Under the pieces are notes generated by a model, which worked only from the letters and a program-made list of their open reading frames with translations, searched no databases and was not told the origin of the DNA. This document shows, in pieces, positions 12,624-25,180 of a stretch of 64,000 nucleotides of DNA. Position 1 is the first letter of the stretch. Each line of letters opens with the position of its first letter. The translations under genes and the position numbers were made by a program. The DNA comes from Amblyornis subalaris (Eukaryota > Chordata > Aves > Passeriformes > Ptilonorhynchidae): assembly GCA_018881555.1 (NCBI GenBank), contig JACAXG010000026.1, positions 4,707,459 to 4,771,458 on the forward strand, in the 5' to 3' direction.

Positions 12624-15600
12624 AGCTTATTAAAGAGTCAATCAACCACTGATATCCTTTAAGTTCCTCTCTAGTGATACCGCTGGCATGGCAGGCAAGA
12701 TTGTTGATCTCAAGCTACCTCAAGATTTCCTCTGCAAAACTAATCTTCACACTCACTTTGCAACAGGTCTTTCAACACTGTGCTACAGCCACATTAATAA
12801 TGAATGAATCCATTATGATCAATGGCTCGACAATGAATACCAAATGACTTCTCCATTATTAAGATCACTACAGGACACTGGAGTTAACTGTTCAGTGCCA
12901 TTCACAGCAGTTTAGCTGTATGATCCCTTTCTCACTTAATAGGAATTCTATGACTAAAATCACACTGAATATTTAACCTGAGGTTCAGTGATTTTACACT
13001 TTGTACAATAAAACATCNTGAATCAATAGGGCAATAATACGTATCAATGTCTCTTTGAGCAATTTAATATAATCTTGCTGTGTACACACTGCCTATCAGC
13101 ACCATCAAAAAGTGTTCTCTGAAGATCTGCAGCAGGGATATTAATTATACAAAATCTAACAAAAAAATCCTAACAACTGAACAGAACCACTCTAGTGTTA
13201 TCTTAAAAAAGCTGATCCTTTTAACTTTTTGTTTATTTTCACCTACTTTTGCAATAAATAATGCAACTGATTAAGCAATGAACACAGAACATTAATCATA
13301 GTGCTTAACTAGATATTTCCTAAAGGTCACCCCNCTCTGAAACACAGAGCTTTCCCATGTTCTGCCTTTGATTAATGGTCCATTTCCCATCGCTCCCCAT
13401 GCACCCTTGGATCCCCATCCTGCAATTCTCCCTTGCTCCTGGCTCTCGTGCGAGTGGCACGCCTGTCAAAGTGACATGAGAAATGACTGCATAACCTTTG
13501 CTGACATTCAGCAGTTCCCAGTCTCTCAGCTTTCGCTCGGCACTGCTCTCCAAGAAGTCTGCTTTGGGTTTACGGTTTCCCAGGCAGAATTTGCAGTGAC
13601 AGAAGAGAAATGATTGCTCGAGATTACATTGCCAACAGAGCTTTGACAAATGTTACAGAGCTAAAAGATCTTGCCCAAGATAAATAGGTATCGGTGAATA
13701 CTCTGGCTAGTTCCCACTCGTGCAATCTCAATTTTACATCTGTGCTTGAGAATCAGCTTTGGGAAGGGTACAGCAATGGAATATATTGAGGGAAGAGGGA
13801 TTTGATGGGAAAGCATGATAGAAGGATTGATGACAACAAGGTTGAGAACAACCTGGTGTCTGGATTTTAGTCCCAAGTGTTATGGTTTAAATGCTGTTTC
13901 TGAACAGACTCCTGTGCGGAATGGGGAAGACTACTGCAGCCCAGACACTTGGGTCTCCACCTACCCGTACATCTGCAAGTTGTTCCTGAAACAGGTACAC
14001 TGAAAAAGTGGAATAGTTTGCTTTTATCATTAATAGGTTTGAGGGATAGACAAACACAAAAATCTCACCTATCAAAGTTACATGGTTTTATATCTCATTA
14101 TGCACTAAAAATATTTTGCAATTCAGAAAGTCCACTGAGTGACCCCAACTGGCTGAGTCAGGGGAGCTCGTAGGTCTCCACCTCAGATACTACCTCACAA
14201 GTAGCTATCATCAAAAGACAGATGCATCTTTGTTTCTCCAAGGAACAACTCACTCATGCTCANGGAAAATATTACTTTTTTTCCCAGACCTCAGTGGTCG
14301 TTCTTGTAAAGAAGAAAACAGAAATGCCGGAAATTATTGTGATTCCTTCCAACCATGCAGAAAGCATATGGCAAACCCAAAATACAACNCTTAATGATTT
14401 TGTGCTCAGGCACATGGTGGTGGTTAGTTACATGCAATAAAGTTTTTTGATNCAAATTAACTAATTGCCTAAAGTAGAGATGATGCCGTTACCAATAATT
14501 TCTCCATCAACTTCTGATGCTGAATAGGGCCACGCAGGATAAGTTCCCTGTCTTCCTATTTTCAGAGAAAGACACATTGCTCTCAAATCTGAATCATCTG
14601 TCTCTACATTTGTATGCTGAAAAACAAGCACAGTTCCTAAATTTTAAGTAGATTTTTCTCTCCGGTTGCTCTAAACAATTCTNTCACTCTTGGGTGCAAA
14701 AAATCACCAAACACACCAAAAACCTCTAGACAATCATACTGATCTGTGTCTGGGGACATCACAGTTTCTGGTTGACAAAACATCTCACTGGTGCACAGCA
14801 AATAATGAGGTTGAGAGCAGCAATTTAAGGCAGAAGGAAAAAAGGAGAATTATCTGAATTTTTTTTATGTGGAGAAATACTCCTGTAGAGAACACCTTCA
14901 CTGTTTTTTTTAATAATGTATTGCATGCGAGGGCATCTCTCTGTGAGGAGCTTGGTAGACTTTGACTGAACTTTCCAGTGGNGCAAAGATGTTGCCATGG
15001 AGAATGTGTCCAGGATTAAGGATANTGGGTGATAGTTTACTACACCTACAATCTCAGCCACATAATTTATCTAGCAATGAGGAAAAGGAGAATTAAGGCC
15101 TCTACTTCATACGAGGTCTGAATAGAGAATAGTTTAGAAAAGTTAGCCACCATTGTTACCATATGTGCAGGCCCTAATCTTGAGTCACTTAACATGATAC
15201 TAGACAGCAGAGGTTGAATCTTGCAATCATTCTACATTTTAACCCTTCCAACAAAGTTAAAGGGTATTCAACAAAGCAGGTGATCATGGTATCTCTTCTT
15301 AAAAAAACCCCACTAGGGAATATAAAGATCATTTAGATAAAAACACAAGTGTTTCCCATCTCTAATTTCTACACCTTGAATCCTGAGAACTACTGAATGC
15401 TTTGGAGCATTAGATGCTACAAGTGCTCAGCATTATTAGTGTCCTTAGACGTGTTCAACGATGAAAAGTGAAAATAAACAATGTCCAAAAGGACAATACA
15501 GAAGCTTATACTGCCAATACTTCATGGTGAGACACTCCAAAATTACGTAGTTACTGCTGAGATTAGTATGTGGACTAGGAACAATTAGTTTTCCAATATA

Positions 15601-18458
15601 ATTGATCACATTCAGAATATTTGTGAAAAAAAATTAATCCTAATTGAAGTTATGTGTTAAAAACAACCAACCAAACAAACCTCCTAAACAAAAAATATCT
15701 ATTTGGGACTTNTTTTTTCTGAAAATAATTTCTGAATTCTTGAAATTCAGTTCAACTAAAACACTCCAAGTTTTAAGCACACAGGATTATAACTTGGAAC
15801 CAGGGCTCAGGAAAGACACACATCAATAACAACANCCATGTTTATAAATTGAATGCTCTNAAAATTTCTCTAACAAAGACATTTTCAAAAGACCATAGAA
15901 CTTCCTATTTCAGCATGGTGGATGCATTCCAGAAACTGCAACATTAACTGTGCGAAACAAAAGTTTATTTCATAGCACTACAGAAGAAAAATATCAGAAA
16001 ATTTTGAATTTCCAATGATTAAAGTGTGTATGCTGTTGCTGTGATAGACAGGATACCTTTGCTGTATGTACANGACCAGTTTAATTTCTGACTTAATTTT
16101 TGCCCCCAAAAGCAAAGGATATTTTTAGTAAAATTGTTCTAGCATATTAAAAAAAATATTTTGTATTCTAAATAAAGATTTCATGGATCAACTCTTGCAT
16201 GCTGTTTATATGCAAGTTTCCTACATTTTGCATTGCTGAATAANTGAGAGCATTAGCTCCCAAACCATGAAAAATTCATTTTATCATGATGTATTATTAA
16301 TCAATTTAATTTACAGTGATCTGAAGAGTCCCACTTTCCGTTATGGTGCTTGAAGATATGTTTAGACAGTAGTTTGGTCTGTNCTATAGCATTTTATGTA
16401 ACTCTTTCTCATCTGATAAATTTCTCAAAGTGGGTCATACTGCACAAGCATAGTAATGGATAAAATGGATAAAAGAGAAGCAGNTGACATAATTTATTTG
16501 GACTTTCAAATCCTTTTGACAAAGTCTCACATAGAAAATCACTGAAAATTTAAGTAGCTGGAGAACAGAGCAAATTATTTGAAATTATCAAAAGCTGCTT
16601 TCAGCAGACAGAAATTAAAACACTGCATTCAAAAACACTTACTACATGAAGTTTCTTTACTTTTGTAATTTAAAGGAAATACTCTTTTACTATTTAAAGC
16701 TATTTTTATTTTTACTACATAAGCATATTATTATATTTCACCAAGTCTCAGCTAGTCTTTTAAAGACTATTTCACTAAAAGATAATGACTAAAAATCAGT
16801 TTGGAAAATAACAACTCTTGCTCTGGTTTAGAATTTATTTATCTACCATTAAAAGATTGTCTTCATTCACTACAGCTTCATGGACATTTCTCTCCACTTT
16901 ACTGTAAATTGAAAAGCGAAATTAGAATGATAGGCAAACTCTCATGACTGGGATTTATTCCTTGATATTTTTTGAAAAGCCATTGGCTATTGAAGTCTGT
17001 GCTTATATGTCAGATAGCAATTATATCATCTGGCAATAAATATAAATAATTAAACTGTAAGCTAATAATTGAGAGCTGCTGATGAACAGTGGAAACGTGT
17101 AGAGAAACTATAAAGNTTTATCAAGATGAAAAGAAACATCAGGTAAACCTTGAATGTTAAAAAGGTCACACAGGGAAAACAATCTGTATTTGGAGGTAGA
17201 AGCTTGTTCANCTTAAAAGATTTTAACGTAGCTGGGAAGGAAAGTGAAGCATCTTCAAATGGGTGAATGCGAGGGTAGNATCTGCTAAATATGAATTTGA
17301 AAAAGTTGCATAAAGTCCATGTTGTGAGTACCAGAGATAATCCTGCAGGATGCTATCAGCAGGTGAAGCTTCACTGCAGCAAAGCATGACCCCTACAATG
17401 CCTGACTCAGACAGAGAATGTCTGAGAGCAGGCAATGAGAATAGTCCAGGGCACGCATGAACTCTCCTACAAGGAACAAACGACCAAGCTGGGATAGCTT
17501 TGCTTAGAAAGGAGTTACATCTAAAGTGCAGAGGCACAATACAAAGCCATTAAATAATAAATGGCAGAGAAAGAACACGGATTGCTGATCTCCTGAATTT
17601 GCGGCACGTAGAAAATGCTTTTTCCTTTTTATAGGAAACTTTAATGTTGGACACTCAGGACAGCAAAAAACCTNAACTAATTTGTGTAGACAAATAGTAT
17701 AACATATCCTGCTGCCTCTGGAAGTAACAAAGGCAATATTAAAAAAATTCGCAGTGTTAAAATATTTATACAAATAGGCCGGAACAAATTTCAGCAAAAA
17801 GCTGACAATTAGGAAAAATAATCACATGAATGAAATTAGGAAAGAATTTTGAACAGAAGTGTCTGGAAGGCTACAAAGAAATGCCAACACGCTGGGGAAG
17901 AGAGGGTGTGCCTGTGCCAGGGAGAAGCCCTGCTGCTCCTAGAGCTGGCACCACACTCAGGTGGCTGGAGAGGCTTCAGGCTGAGCTAAAAGCACCAGTA
18001 AGTGATCAGGGAGAGGGCAGCACTATGAGGAGGTTTTATTTCAAGAACACAAGGGCTACAAGCCAGAAACCTGCCCTGTAATGCAGCCCCTCCTCCATTC
18101 AAAGATGGCTTCATCACAAATTTGTACCTTCTTAAAAATAAAATGCTGGCATCAAACACACGTCTTGTCACATCTTCCCTCCTAACAGAAATAACTGCAG
18201 ACCCTAATCTTTCTCTAGCTGCTTTTTTTTAAAAAAAGAAGAACAACATATGGCTAAAAAATATGTGTTATAGATGGGAAAGGGGGAGTAGGCTAAGCAA
18301 CTTTTGAAAGCAAAATATCAGCACTTCCCAGTTATTCCCAGGGGATGCTCCCAAGGTTTATTCCCATTGTCAGGAATGGTGGGACTTCAGAGATTGTGAG
18401 GGTAGGTCAACATTCTCATGTGTTCACACAGACACAAAACACACCAGCTATTGCTTTC

Positions 18459-18797
18459 AGCCTTCCAGTACCTGAAGGGAGCCTACAAGAAAGCTGGAGA
18501 AGGACTTTTGGCAAGGGCATGCAGGGATTGGACAAGTGGCAAAGGCTTAAACCAAAAGAGGGGAGGTTTATATCAGATGTCAGGAAGAAATTCTTTACTA
18601 TGAGAGTGGTGAAACAATGGAACAAGCTATCCAGGAGAGGTGGTGGATGCCCCATTTCTGGTAACATTCAAGGTTAAGTTGGACAGGGCTCTGAGCAACC
18701 CGATCTAGCTGAAGATGTCCTTGCTCATTGCAGGGGGGTTGGACTAGATGACCTTAAAAGTTCCTTCCAACCCAAAGTGTTCTATGATTCTGTGATT
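18459..18797 (+). mobile_element. CR1 LINE, 3' fragment with intact terminal octamers
   Basis: This is a plus-strand CR1 tail of about 340 bases. It begins inside ORF2 at CCTTCCAGTACCTGAAGGGA, continues through GGCAAGGGCATGCAGGGATT, AGGAAGAAATTCTTTACTA and a degenerate VK-x-WN-x-L encoding block (GTGAAACAATGGAACAAGCT), and ends with GGGGGGTTGGACTAGATGAC and CCTTCCAACCC. The 3' end keeps two adjacent octamers, TTCTATGATTCTGTGATT, the hallmark of CR1 termination. ORF2 is frameshifted here: the frame carrying the conserved block stops soon after the WN segment. Everything 5' of this point is missing, as is usual for LINE copies truncated during reverse transcription. Confidence 0.94.
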
Positions 18798-20562
18798 TGA
18801 TGAGAATTGCAGACTTTAGCCCTACAGTGAAGCATCAGAGGCTTGTGGCTATAAAATAAATACAAATTAAACACACTTTCCAGGATGTGTATGTTCATAG
18901 CACTGTATCCCCCCATGAAAGGAAATTGGTTGAAGGGCAGTTCTATGCGAGGCAGAACGAAGTTTATCTCATTGCCTGTTCTGGATCTTTGTGTACAGGT
19001 TTGTTTGCCTTTCGTAGCAATAAGATACTTAAGGTTAAGTTTAAAATAAAATCATGCATTGAGTAAAAACATGGCAAGCTCATTGTCAAATTATTTGCAC
19101 AAGAACCTTAGGTATACAAGCCCATCTCTAAAGAGGGTTACATGACACCCTGGAGTTCTTTGCAAAGATACACCACTTCCCCGGATTAGATAAAACTGAC
19201 ACTTGTGTTGCTTCAAGTCACAATATTCATATCTACTGAGGAATCTACTTGTCTCTTCTTCTGTTGTCATTGTTTGGTAACAACCAATAATATAATAGGA
19301 TTTAAAAGTTTATTCTTATAAGAGCAAGCAAAAGTTACCTATTATGGACATACTCCAAAATCCATGGTAAAACTTCACTTTCACCAAGAAAAATGATGAT
19401 GTCTAATGGTGCTTATTGAGCCTCTGATTCCCAGGATTCCCATAATTTATACATTACCAAATTATGCAAAAAAAAACCACCAGAGCATTCCAATTACACT
19501 GTTATAATTCCTACCACAATACACAAAGATACATACTTTTTTTCAGAGAAACAAAGCATCCCTTTCTCCAAAAGAAATCCATTAATTTAATTGTGAGAGA
19601 AGACAAATTACCTCCTGATAATTGCCAAGAAANAGTTAGATTATATCATTATATCCATTTCATATCCTTACTTCACTATGCAGTGAAATAAGCATGATTT
19701 CTAATTCATTCCTGTATTTCATTTGCTATCAAACATGCTCAACTGAGAATGCTTGCTGTTCATGACTACTCGCACATGACCTTGAAAACTTCTATGTCCA
19801 AAAACTGTGTGCTAACACAACAGGATGAGACCTGATTTCAGCAATGCCATATCACAACCACAATTTAGTGGTGATCCTGGGATTATGAGACAGCTGAAAA
19901 AAGTACCTGACNCTACCTGAAACAGATATTTTTTATGGTTCTGTCTTTCCTGCTTGAAGACAAAACTCTTCAGCCCTTGGTGAAATCTTTCATGCTGAAA
20001 AAATCCTGTGTTGAAGTTACATTACCTAGCAAAGATGCTCCACCTTACCTGCCTCTGTAGCTTTGTAAATCCTTGGGTTATTTACGAAACAAGAATGCCA
20101 AAATTGANCCAGGGCTTGTCATTCTTGCTCCTTACCCGGGAAACACAAGCAGTAAGGGTTGCGATGTATTAATACTTTACCCAAAACCACAGAAATGTCT
20201 ACGTTTCCAAAGTTGTGATATCTTGGCAAAGGATTCAGCCCTTTTCACCTTCTCCCCATCAAGAACTGCTATTAAAGTCTACTATAAAAATAGAATATAA
20301 TAAAATGGAATATAAAAATAGGTTTTAGTGGCTCAATACAAAGACTTGTATCACACAGCACCTTCTTTTGGGAAAGCAGACTGCAATCACTGCCCAAAAG
20401 AAGAGACCACNGCAATATTTATACCCCCAAAACACGCTCTGCTAGCCACAGTCCTCTGTGTGCCAAGGCAGCACACAGATGGCTAACACAACAGCAGCTC
20501 ATACTCTCAGGAAGAAAGGAAGGGACACTTGAACTGCTTCACTCCCACCACCACAGTCACAG
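18798..20562. other. Non-coding spacer between two CR1 copies
   Basis: About 1.8 kb of AT-rich DNA with no open frame longer than about 75 codons and no recognised repeat, RNA gene or regulatory site. An imperfect short duplication of an AATATAA-type word lies near 20284-20322. The flanking CR1 copies point in opposite directions, with their 3' ends facing each other across this spacer. They belong to different subfamilies, so I read them as separate insertions. Confidence 0.6.
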
Positions 20563-20896
20563 AGAATCACAGAATCATTAAGGTTGAAAAAGACCTGTGA
20601 GAGCATCGAGCCCAACCTTTGACTGATCTCCACCTTGTCAACCAGACCATGACACTGCCATGTCNGGTTTTTTTCTTGAACGTCTCCAGAGATGGTGACT
20701 CCACCACTTCCCTGGGCAGTCCATTNCAATGTTTAGCAGCCTTTTCTGTGAAGAAATTCATGCTGATGTCCAGCCTGAACCTTCCCTGTTGCNGCTTGAA
20801 CCTATATGCTCTTGTTCTGTCTCTGGTTGCCTGGGAGAAGAGGCCAACCCCCACCAGGCTACCACAGTCACCGTACATTGTCTTTATGGCCTCTAA
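20563..20896 (-). mobile_element. CR1 LINE, 3' fragment (5'-truncated)
   Basis: On the plus strand it opens with AGAATCACAGAATCATTAAG, the reverse complement of the CR1 terminal octamers. It then shows GGTTGAAAAAGACCTGTGAG, CCAGAGATGGTGACTCCACC, ACTTCCCTGGGCAGTCCATT and TGGGAGAAGAGGCCAACCCC. On the minus strand these encode the ORF2 C-terminal tail: a RFRLD word, a FFTEKA word, [12 protein letters not shown] and FKKK are visible around 20660-20790. The tail frame is broken by a stop-creating change or an N soon after. This is the same subfamily as the copy at 50694. The left edge is sharp, and the right edge near 20890 is where similarity fades. Confidence 0.93.
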
Positions 20897-23775
20897 AGGA
20901 ATTATTAGTTGATAGGGGCCTGGAGCTAATATATCTCATAACATCTTCCATGCAAGTCTTGCCTACAACAATCTCAGTGCTCCAGCATTTGCACCAGTTT
21001 TCCCAAGAGTTGCTTTATTTCCCTGCAATGAAACTTGTGCCAGGTATAGAAGCCCCTGTTCCTCCCAAGTTCTGAGTGCCAGTATTACTTGCAGTATTGT
21101 TCCCACATTTTCACTTTTAGCAGGCAAATGTGAAAGTGGGAAATTAATCTTTTTAAGTTCACCCTTCTTCTCCACCACTCAGAAGGGAAATTTGCACATA
21201 TCACATAACATATGTGAGCATGCTATATGCCACCCGCTTCCCTGAATAGTGCTGCTGCATTTTTATGTAGTGCTTAATGTAACAAGAAGCAACCCCAAAT
21301 TATAATCCCCAGACCTAATATCACCCACAAAGTTGGCATTAGCACTGGCTGCAATCTGTCAGACAAAAGATGGATTCTCAAATGACCCCAAGCTCTCTCC
21401 TCTCATAGGGAATGTACCTGGTGCCAGTCACTCACCAGGGATGCAGTCAGTGACTCAGAAAAGCTCCCAATAAAATATTCTTTCCATGTGCCACACCAAC
21501 ATCCATCATTGTCAAGTGGGTATAACACATGGAGCTATATTTTTTATTCTTCAGCTTAAAAAAAAGCACAATGAATCCCAGGCTTTCGATTGCACAGGAT
21601 GAAACACCTTGGAAAATTATGTCACCAGCACGTTTCAAAATTAAAAGAAAATCAATAATGTGCTACTAATTGTAGGCTGGTATCAACCAGCCTCTAATCT
21701 TGAAAGTCACTTGACTTAGATTAGACGTCTTTAGGCCTTATCATGGTTATAAGATAATATTTTTCAAATTCTGGAAAACTCTGCATTCTCACCAATAAAA
21801 CATTTTAAGAACATACCAGGATGAATATATTTATCCTTGACATTTTTATGTACCAAAAGCAAAGTGATTTAGGACACAATCTGAGCTATCAGCAGGTGGT
21901 TCTATTCGAAATCAAACTGGAAGAGGAGATGCTATTATTTCATACACAAATCTGTATTATGACACTTCCTCCCATCTTCCCATCACTGTTTTATTTTGTT
22001 TTCCTGCACAGAGGAAAACAAATTACTTCTATTACCTTACAGAACAATAGGAATGGGATGAAGGTCTCCCCAAAACAGGGAAGGAAAACAGAATACCTTC
22101 TGTGCAATCATCCCTTGATAGGCTGTGTATTGCTAAAATAATTGTTCAGGAAGCCTGAACAAATTTTATGTCAAACTAAACTTCTTTCTCAAGCATACAA
22201 AAGGTTTTGCATAAAGGATTTAAGAAGAGAAAGATATCTCCTGCAATGGAATCAGCTTTAAAAAATCTGCAGCAGAGGAGGAAAAACACCTGGTGCATTT
22301 CAGAAGATAATCACTGGGGATAAGGAAGAACATCCCTTCAAGTGTCTCCCAAACAAAGACTCTGCAGCTGAACACAGAGCAAAATGTTTACATTGGACAT
22401 TCTAGGAAGTATCCTGTGGAGCACAGAACTGATGAGTGAGTAAACAGCTCAAGACAGTCACCTGAGACACGCTAAGTGGAGTAAGAGAGCAGTTTGGGTT
22501 TGTTTGGTTTTCTCTTTCACTCACTTTCTGGTCTGCCCTACTCTACAGTGTTCAGAACAGAGTCAAGAAACCTCAGAGGTGGAAACCTTGTGTCACAACA
22601 GTTTCTGTCAACTTCCTCACTCCTTCCCTGTAGCAAAGATAAAATGAAGTACAATTGCTTTTCAACCTTTGAACAGAGTTGTTTACTGTAGGATGAAAGA
22701 AAAATAAATGGCAAGCCAGACTCTGGCCCAATTTAGCTTTGCAAGCGGCAAGTATAAACCTAATTGAAATCACCAGGCTGTATATATTTTAAGTCAGTAG
22801 AGAAGAAAATGTAATACATAAACCACAGGGTTTGTAATTTATTAGAGAGAGCTCACCACTTCCAAGTGAGGCCTATATATAGAAAATTTTATTGGCCACA
22901 GTACATTTTACTTGCAGTCAACATTTTAATTGTTTTGATGTTTAAGGTTTAGCCTGATGCAATAAGCTCAGTTTGGGGGATTTTTTTGAAAGCTTCTTCA
23001 CAGATTTTAGCCAGAATACATTTTATGGATGCAACTGTAAGCAAAAGACTAATACTTCTCAGGGCAAGTCCATTTTTAATGCAATTTTATCTACTGACTT
23101 GCACACACACTGACAAAGCTTTATGTATAAATGATGTGATCCTTCAGCACCACCATTAGAGTGAACGACTGATGCATTTTCAGCGGGGCAGAGATGTGGG
23201 AGGTTTGATGTACAGCTCATGTTTCGTGTTCCTTCCNGTCTCTACCCCCAGCCTACTGGCCAAGCTATTCTGGTTTAGCAGAGATTGGGCCACAAAAGGA
23301 GGAGTAGGGTTACCGGAACCATCACACACTGTTTCATCTGTCTACACCTAAGTAAAAGAACAGGGCCTGTTGCACAGCTGTGGCACAAGGGTAGCTGTTG
23401 CCCTGCGTAACACGAAAAAGCTATTGCCAGCACAGCCACCTGGCAGGCATGAAAAAAATTCATACTCTGGCTCTTCCCAGTCCTCCCCAGTTGCAAATGG
23501 AGGTGCCTATGACTACCAGAGGCATAATGCAAGGAGTAAAGCTCTGTGCATATCACTACTGAGCAATTAATTTATCTATACCTCCTCAGGCTACCAGGAT
23601 GCCCAGTGGGAGGTTATACATTTTCACTTATTATGGAAAAGGTAACCGTAGTTCCAGGACTTTGACCTCAAAGTGATTTCTGTAGGTAATTCTCTGCCTT
23701 CGGGTCTTCTCTAGAGAGGGAGATTCATCTATGTAAAAGTTGAATTATAGTGTTTGGATGAAATCTATTTTCCTT

Positions 23776-23811
23776 AAAAAAAAAAAAAAGAAAAAAGAAA
23801 ATAAAAAAAGA
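23776..23811. repeat. A-rich simple repeat
   Basis: A run of about 14 adenines is followed by AAAAAGAAA-type units to about 23811. The upstream sequence has no AATAAA signal at the right distance and no recognisable transcript-like body, so I read it as simple sequence and not as the tail of a retroposed gene copy. Confidence 0.8.
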
Positions 23812-25150
23812 GTAGCAAATTGCCGTTTCCTTCTAGATGATCTAAAGGCACTGATTTAAAACCAAAGTCCTCCCTCAAGAAAATCTCGGCTGAAAAGGCA
23901 GTGTGTCAAACTGCAAATGGCAGTTCTGAGCTGCCGAGGCCCTGACACATCTGCTACAGAGCTCTCCCCACGGAGCCCCAGCTCTCCACAGAATTTGCTC
24001 AAGCACATTTTCGAATCTAGCTCAGCACTGCAGGCTGCTGAGCTTATTTGGGAACCCTGTTTGAGGGAGGCTGGCTGCTCATTCTGCAGCTCCTGCGGGG
24101 GATGGACAAGTGCATCTGCTCATTTGCAAAGGGCAGGGAAAGCAGGGGCTGAGATAACCAGGTTTGCCACCCAGCCAGAACCCTCCTAGAGCCAGCTCTG
24201 GGGCTCTGCTCAAGCACAAATGGAAGGAATTAAACCAAAAGGCTCAGCACTTTGGTAAAACCACATTTCATGTCACTTTCTCAATTGATAGGCAACATTT
24301 TCCAAAGCCATCTAAATCGAGCTGGATGCAAATTTCCATAATTAGGCACTGAATAACACCTATGCACAATACACGTAATAAACCAAACTATCCTAATATA
24401 GCAAAAATTCAAGGTTTAAGATATTACCAAGCTCTAAACCTGCTGGATTTCTCCATTTGTATAGTGATTTCCAGCTTATCATCAAAACTATTAGACTAAT
24501 CTAATTCCTTCATTTTCTAAAGACACAAATTCAAAAATTTAGAAAAAGAAAACAGCTTTAAATTTGAATTATACTACTTCAAGAAACAGTTTCTCATTTC
24601 TCTTTGAGTATACTTTTTCCTACCCAGTGGCACTCCGTCTGCTCATCTAAACGTGCNTTTCCATGGTTAATAAAACAAACACAACAAAGTCCACGATATG
24701 CAACCAAAACATGTATCTAACTTCAGCACCCCCCCATTTCTAATCAGCTGTTGAAGTAATTATGCATATTTGTCAGCATTTACTTATTAATGTATTAATT
24801 GCTAGCCTTCCTAAGTTAACTGCCTTCCCATATGAAAGCCAAAGGAAAGTTCTGAGGGCTGATCGAGACCCCACTAAGACTCATCCGAGGACATCAAAAC
24901 AGACCATGCTTGTCTAAGTCCAAATTCAAGCCTTCAACAGCTGTATCTTTCCACACTGTCTGCAGACAAGTTGAGGCCTAATTTTATTTAGAAAAGTTTA
25001 GTCTTCCAGTCACATCATTTCTGTCACTATTAGTTTTCTGACTATAACAGCATTAAACAGCTTTTTACCACATAATTTTCTTTCAAAGTCTTGGAAAAAT
25101 AAATATACTCTTGTCATAATATACTCTTGTGCTGCAAAAATCTACAGCAT

Positions 25151-25180
25151 TAAAACAAAACAAAACAAAACAAAACAAAA
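25151..25180. repeat. AAAAC pentanucleotide microsatellite
   Basis: There are about six uninterrupted copies of the five-base unit AAAAC, beginning at 25151 and ending in AAAAG. The purity of the array suggests it could vary in length between individuals. Just upstream, at 25103-25114 and 25119-25130, the 12-base word ATATACTCTTGT occurs twice, 16 bases apart. Confidence 0.9.

Larger units (their letters stand above)
11073..18458. other. Non-coding AT-rich DNA, no gene seen
   Basis: No supported gene. The largest frames (for example the 109-codon minus-strand frame at 13320-13649 and the 104-codon frame at 17223-17537) match nothing I recognise. Listed separately are the AAT/ATT microsatellite at 11737-11842 and a T-rich tract at 12585-12623. 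A small cluster of CpG dinucleotides at about 13380-13650 stands out from the CpG-poor surroundings. An AT-rich segment at about 16975-17095 has several TAAT-type homeodomain-like words but no repeat character. The segment 17880-18090 is more GC-rich and unassigned. Confidence 0.6.

Noticed and set aside
13320..13649. 109-codon cysteine-containing minus-strand frame
   Set aside because: The cysteines are not in a regular zinc-finger spacing, the translation is not recognised, and the raised CpG content explains the lack of stop codons.
18345..18677. 110-codon plus-strand frame as a host gene
   Set aside because: Its right half lies within the CR1 fragment at 18459-18797 and encodes a degenerate ORF2 tail; the left half is unrelated random frame.
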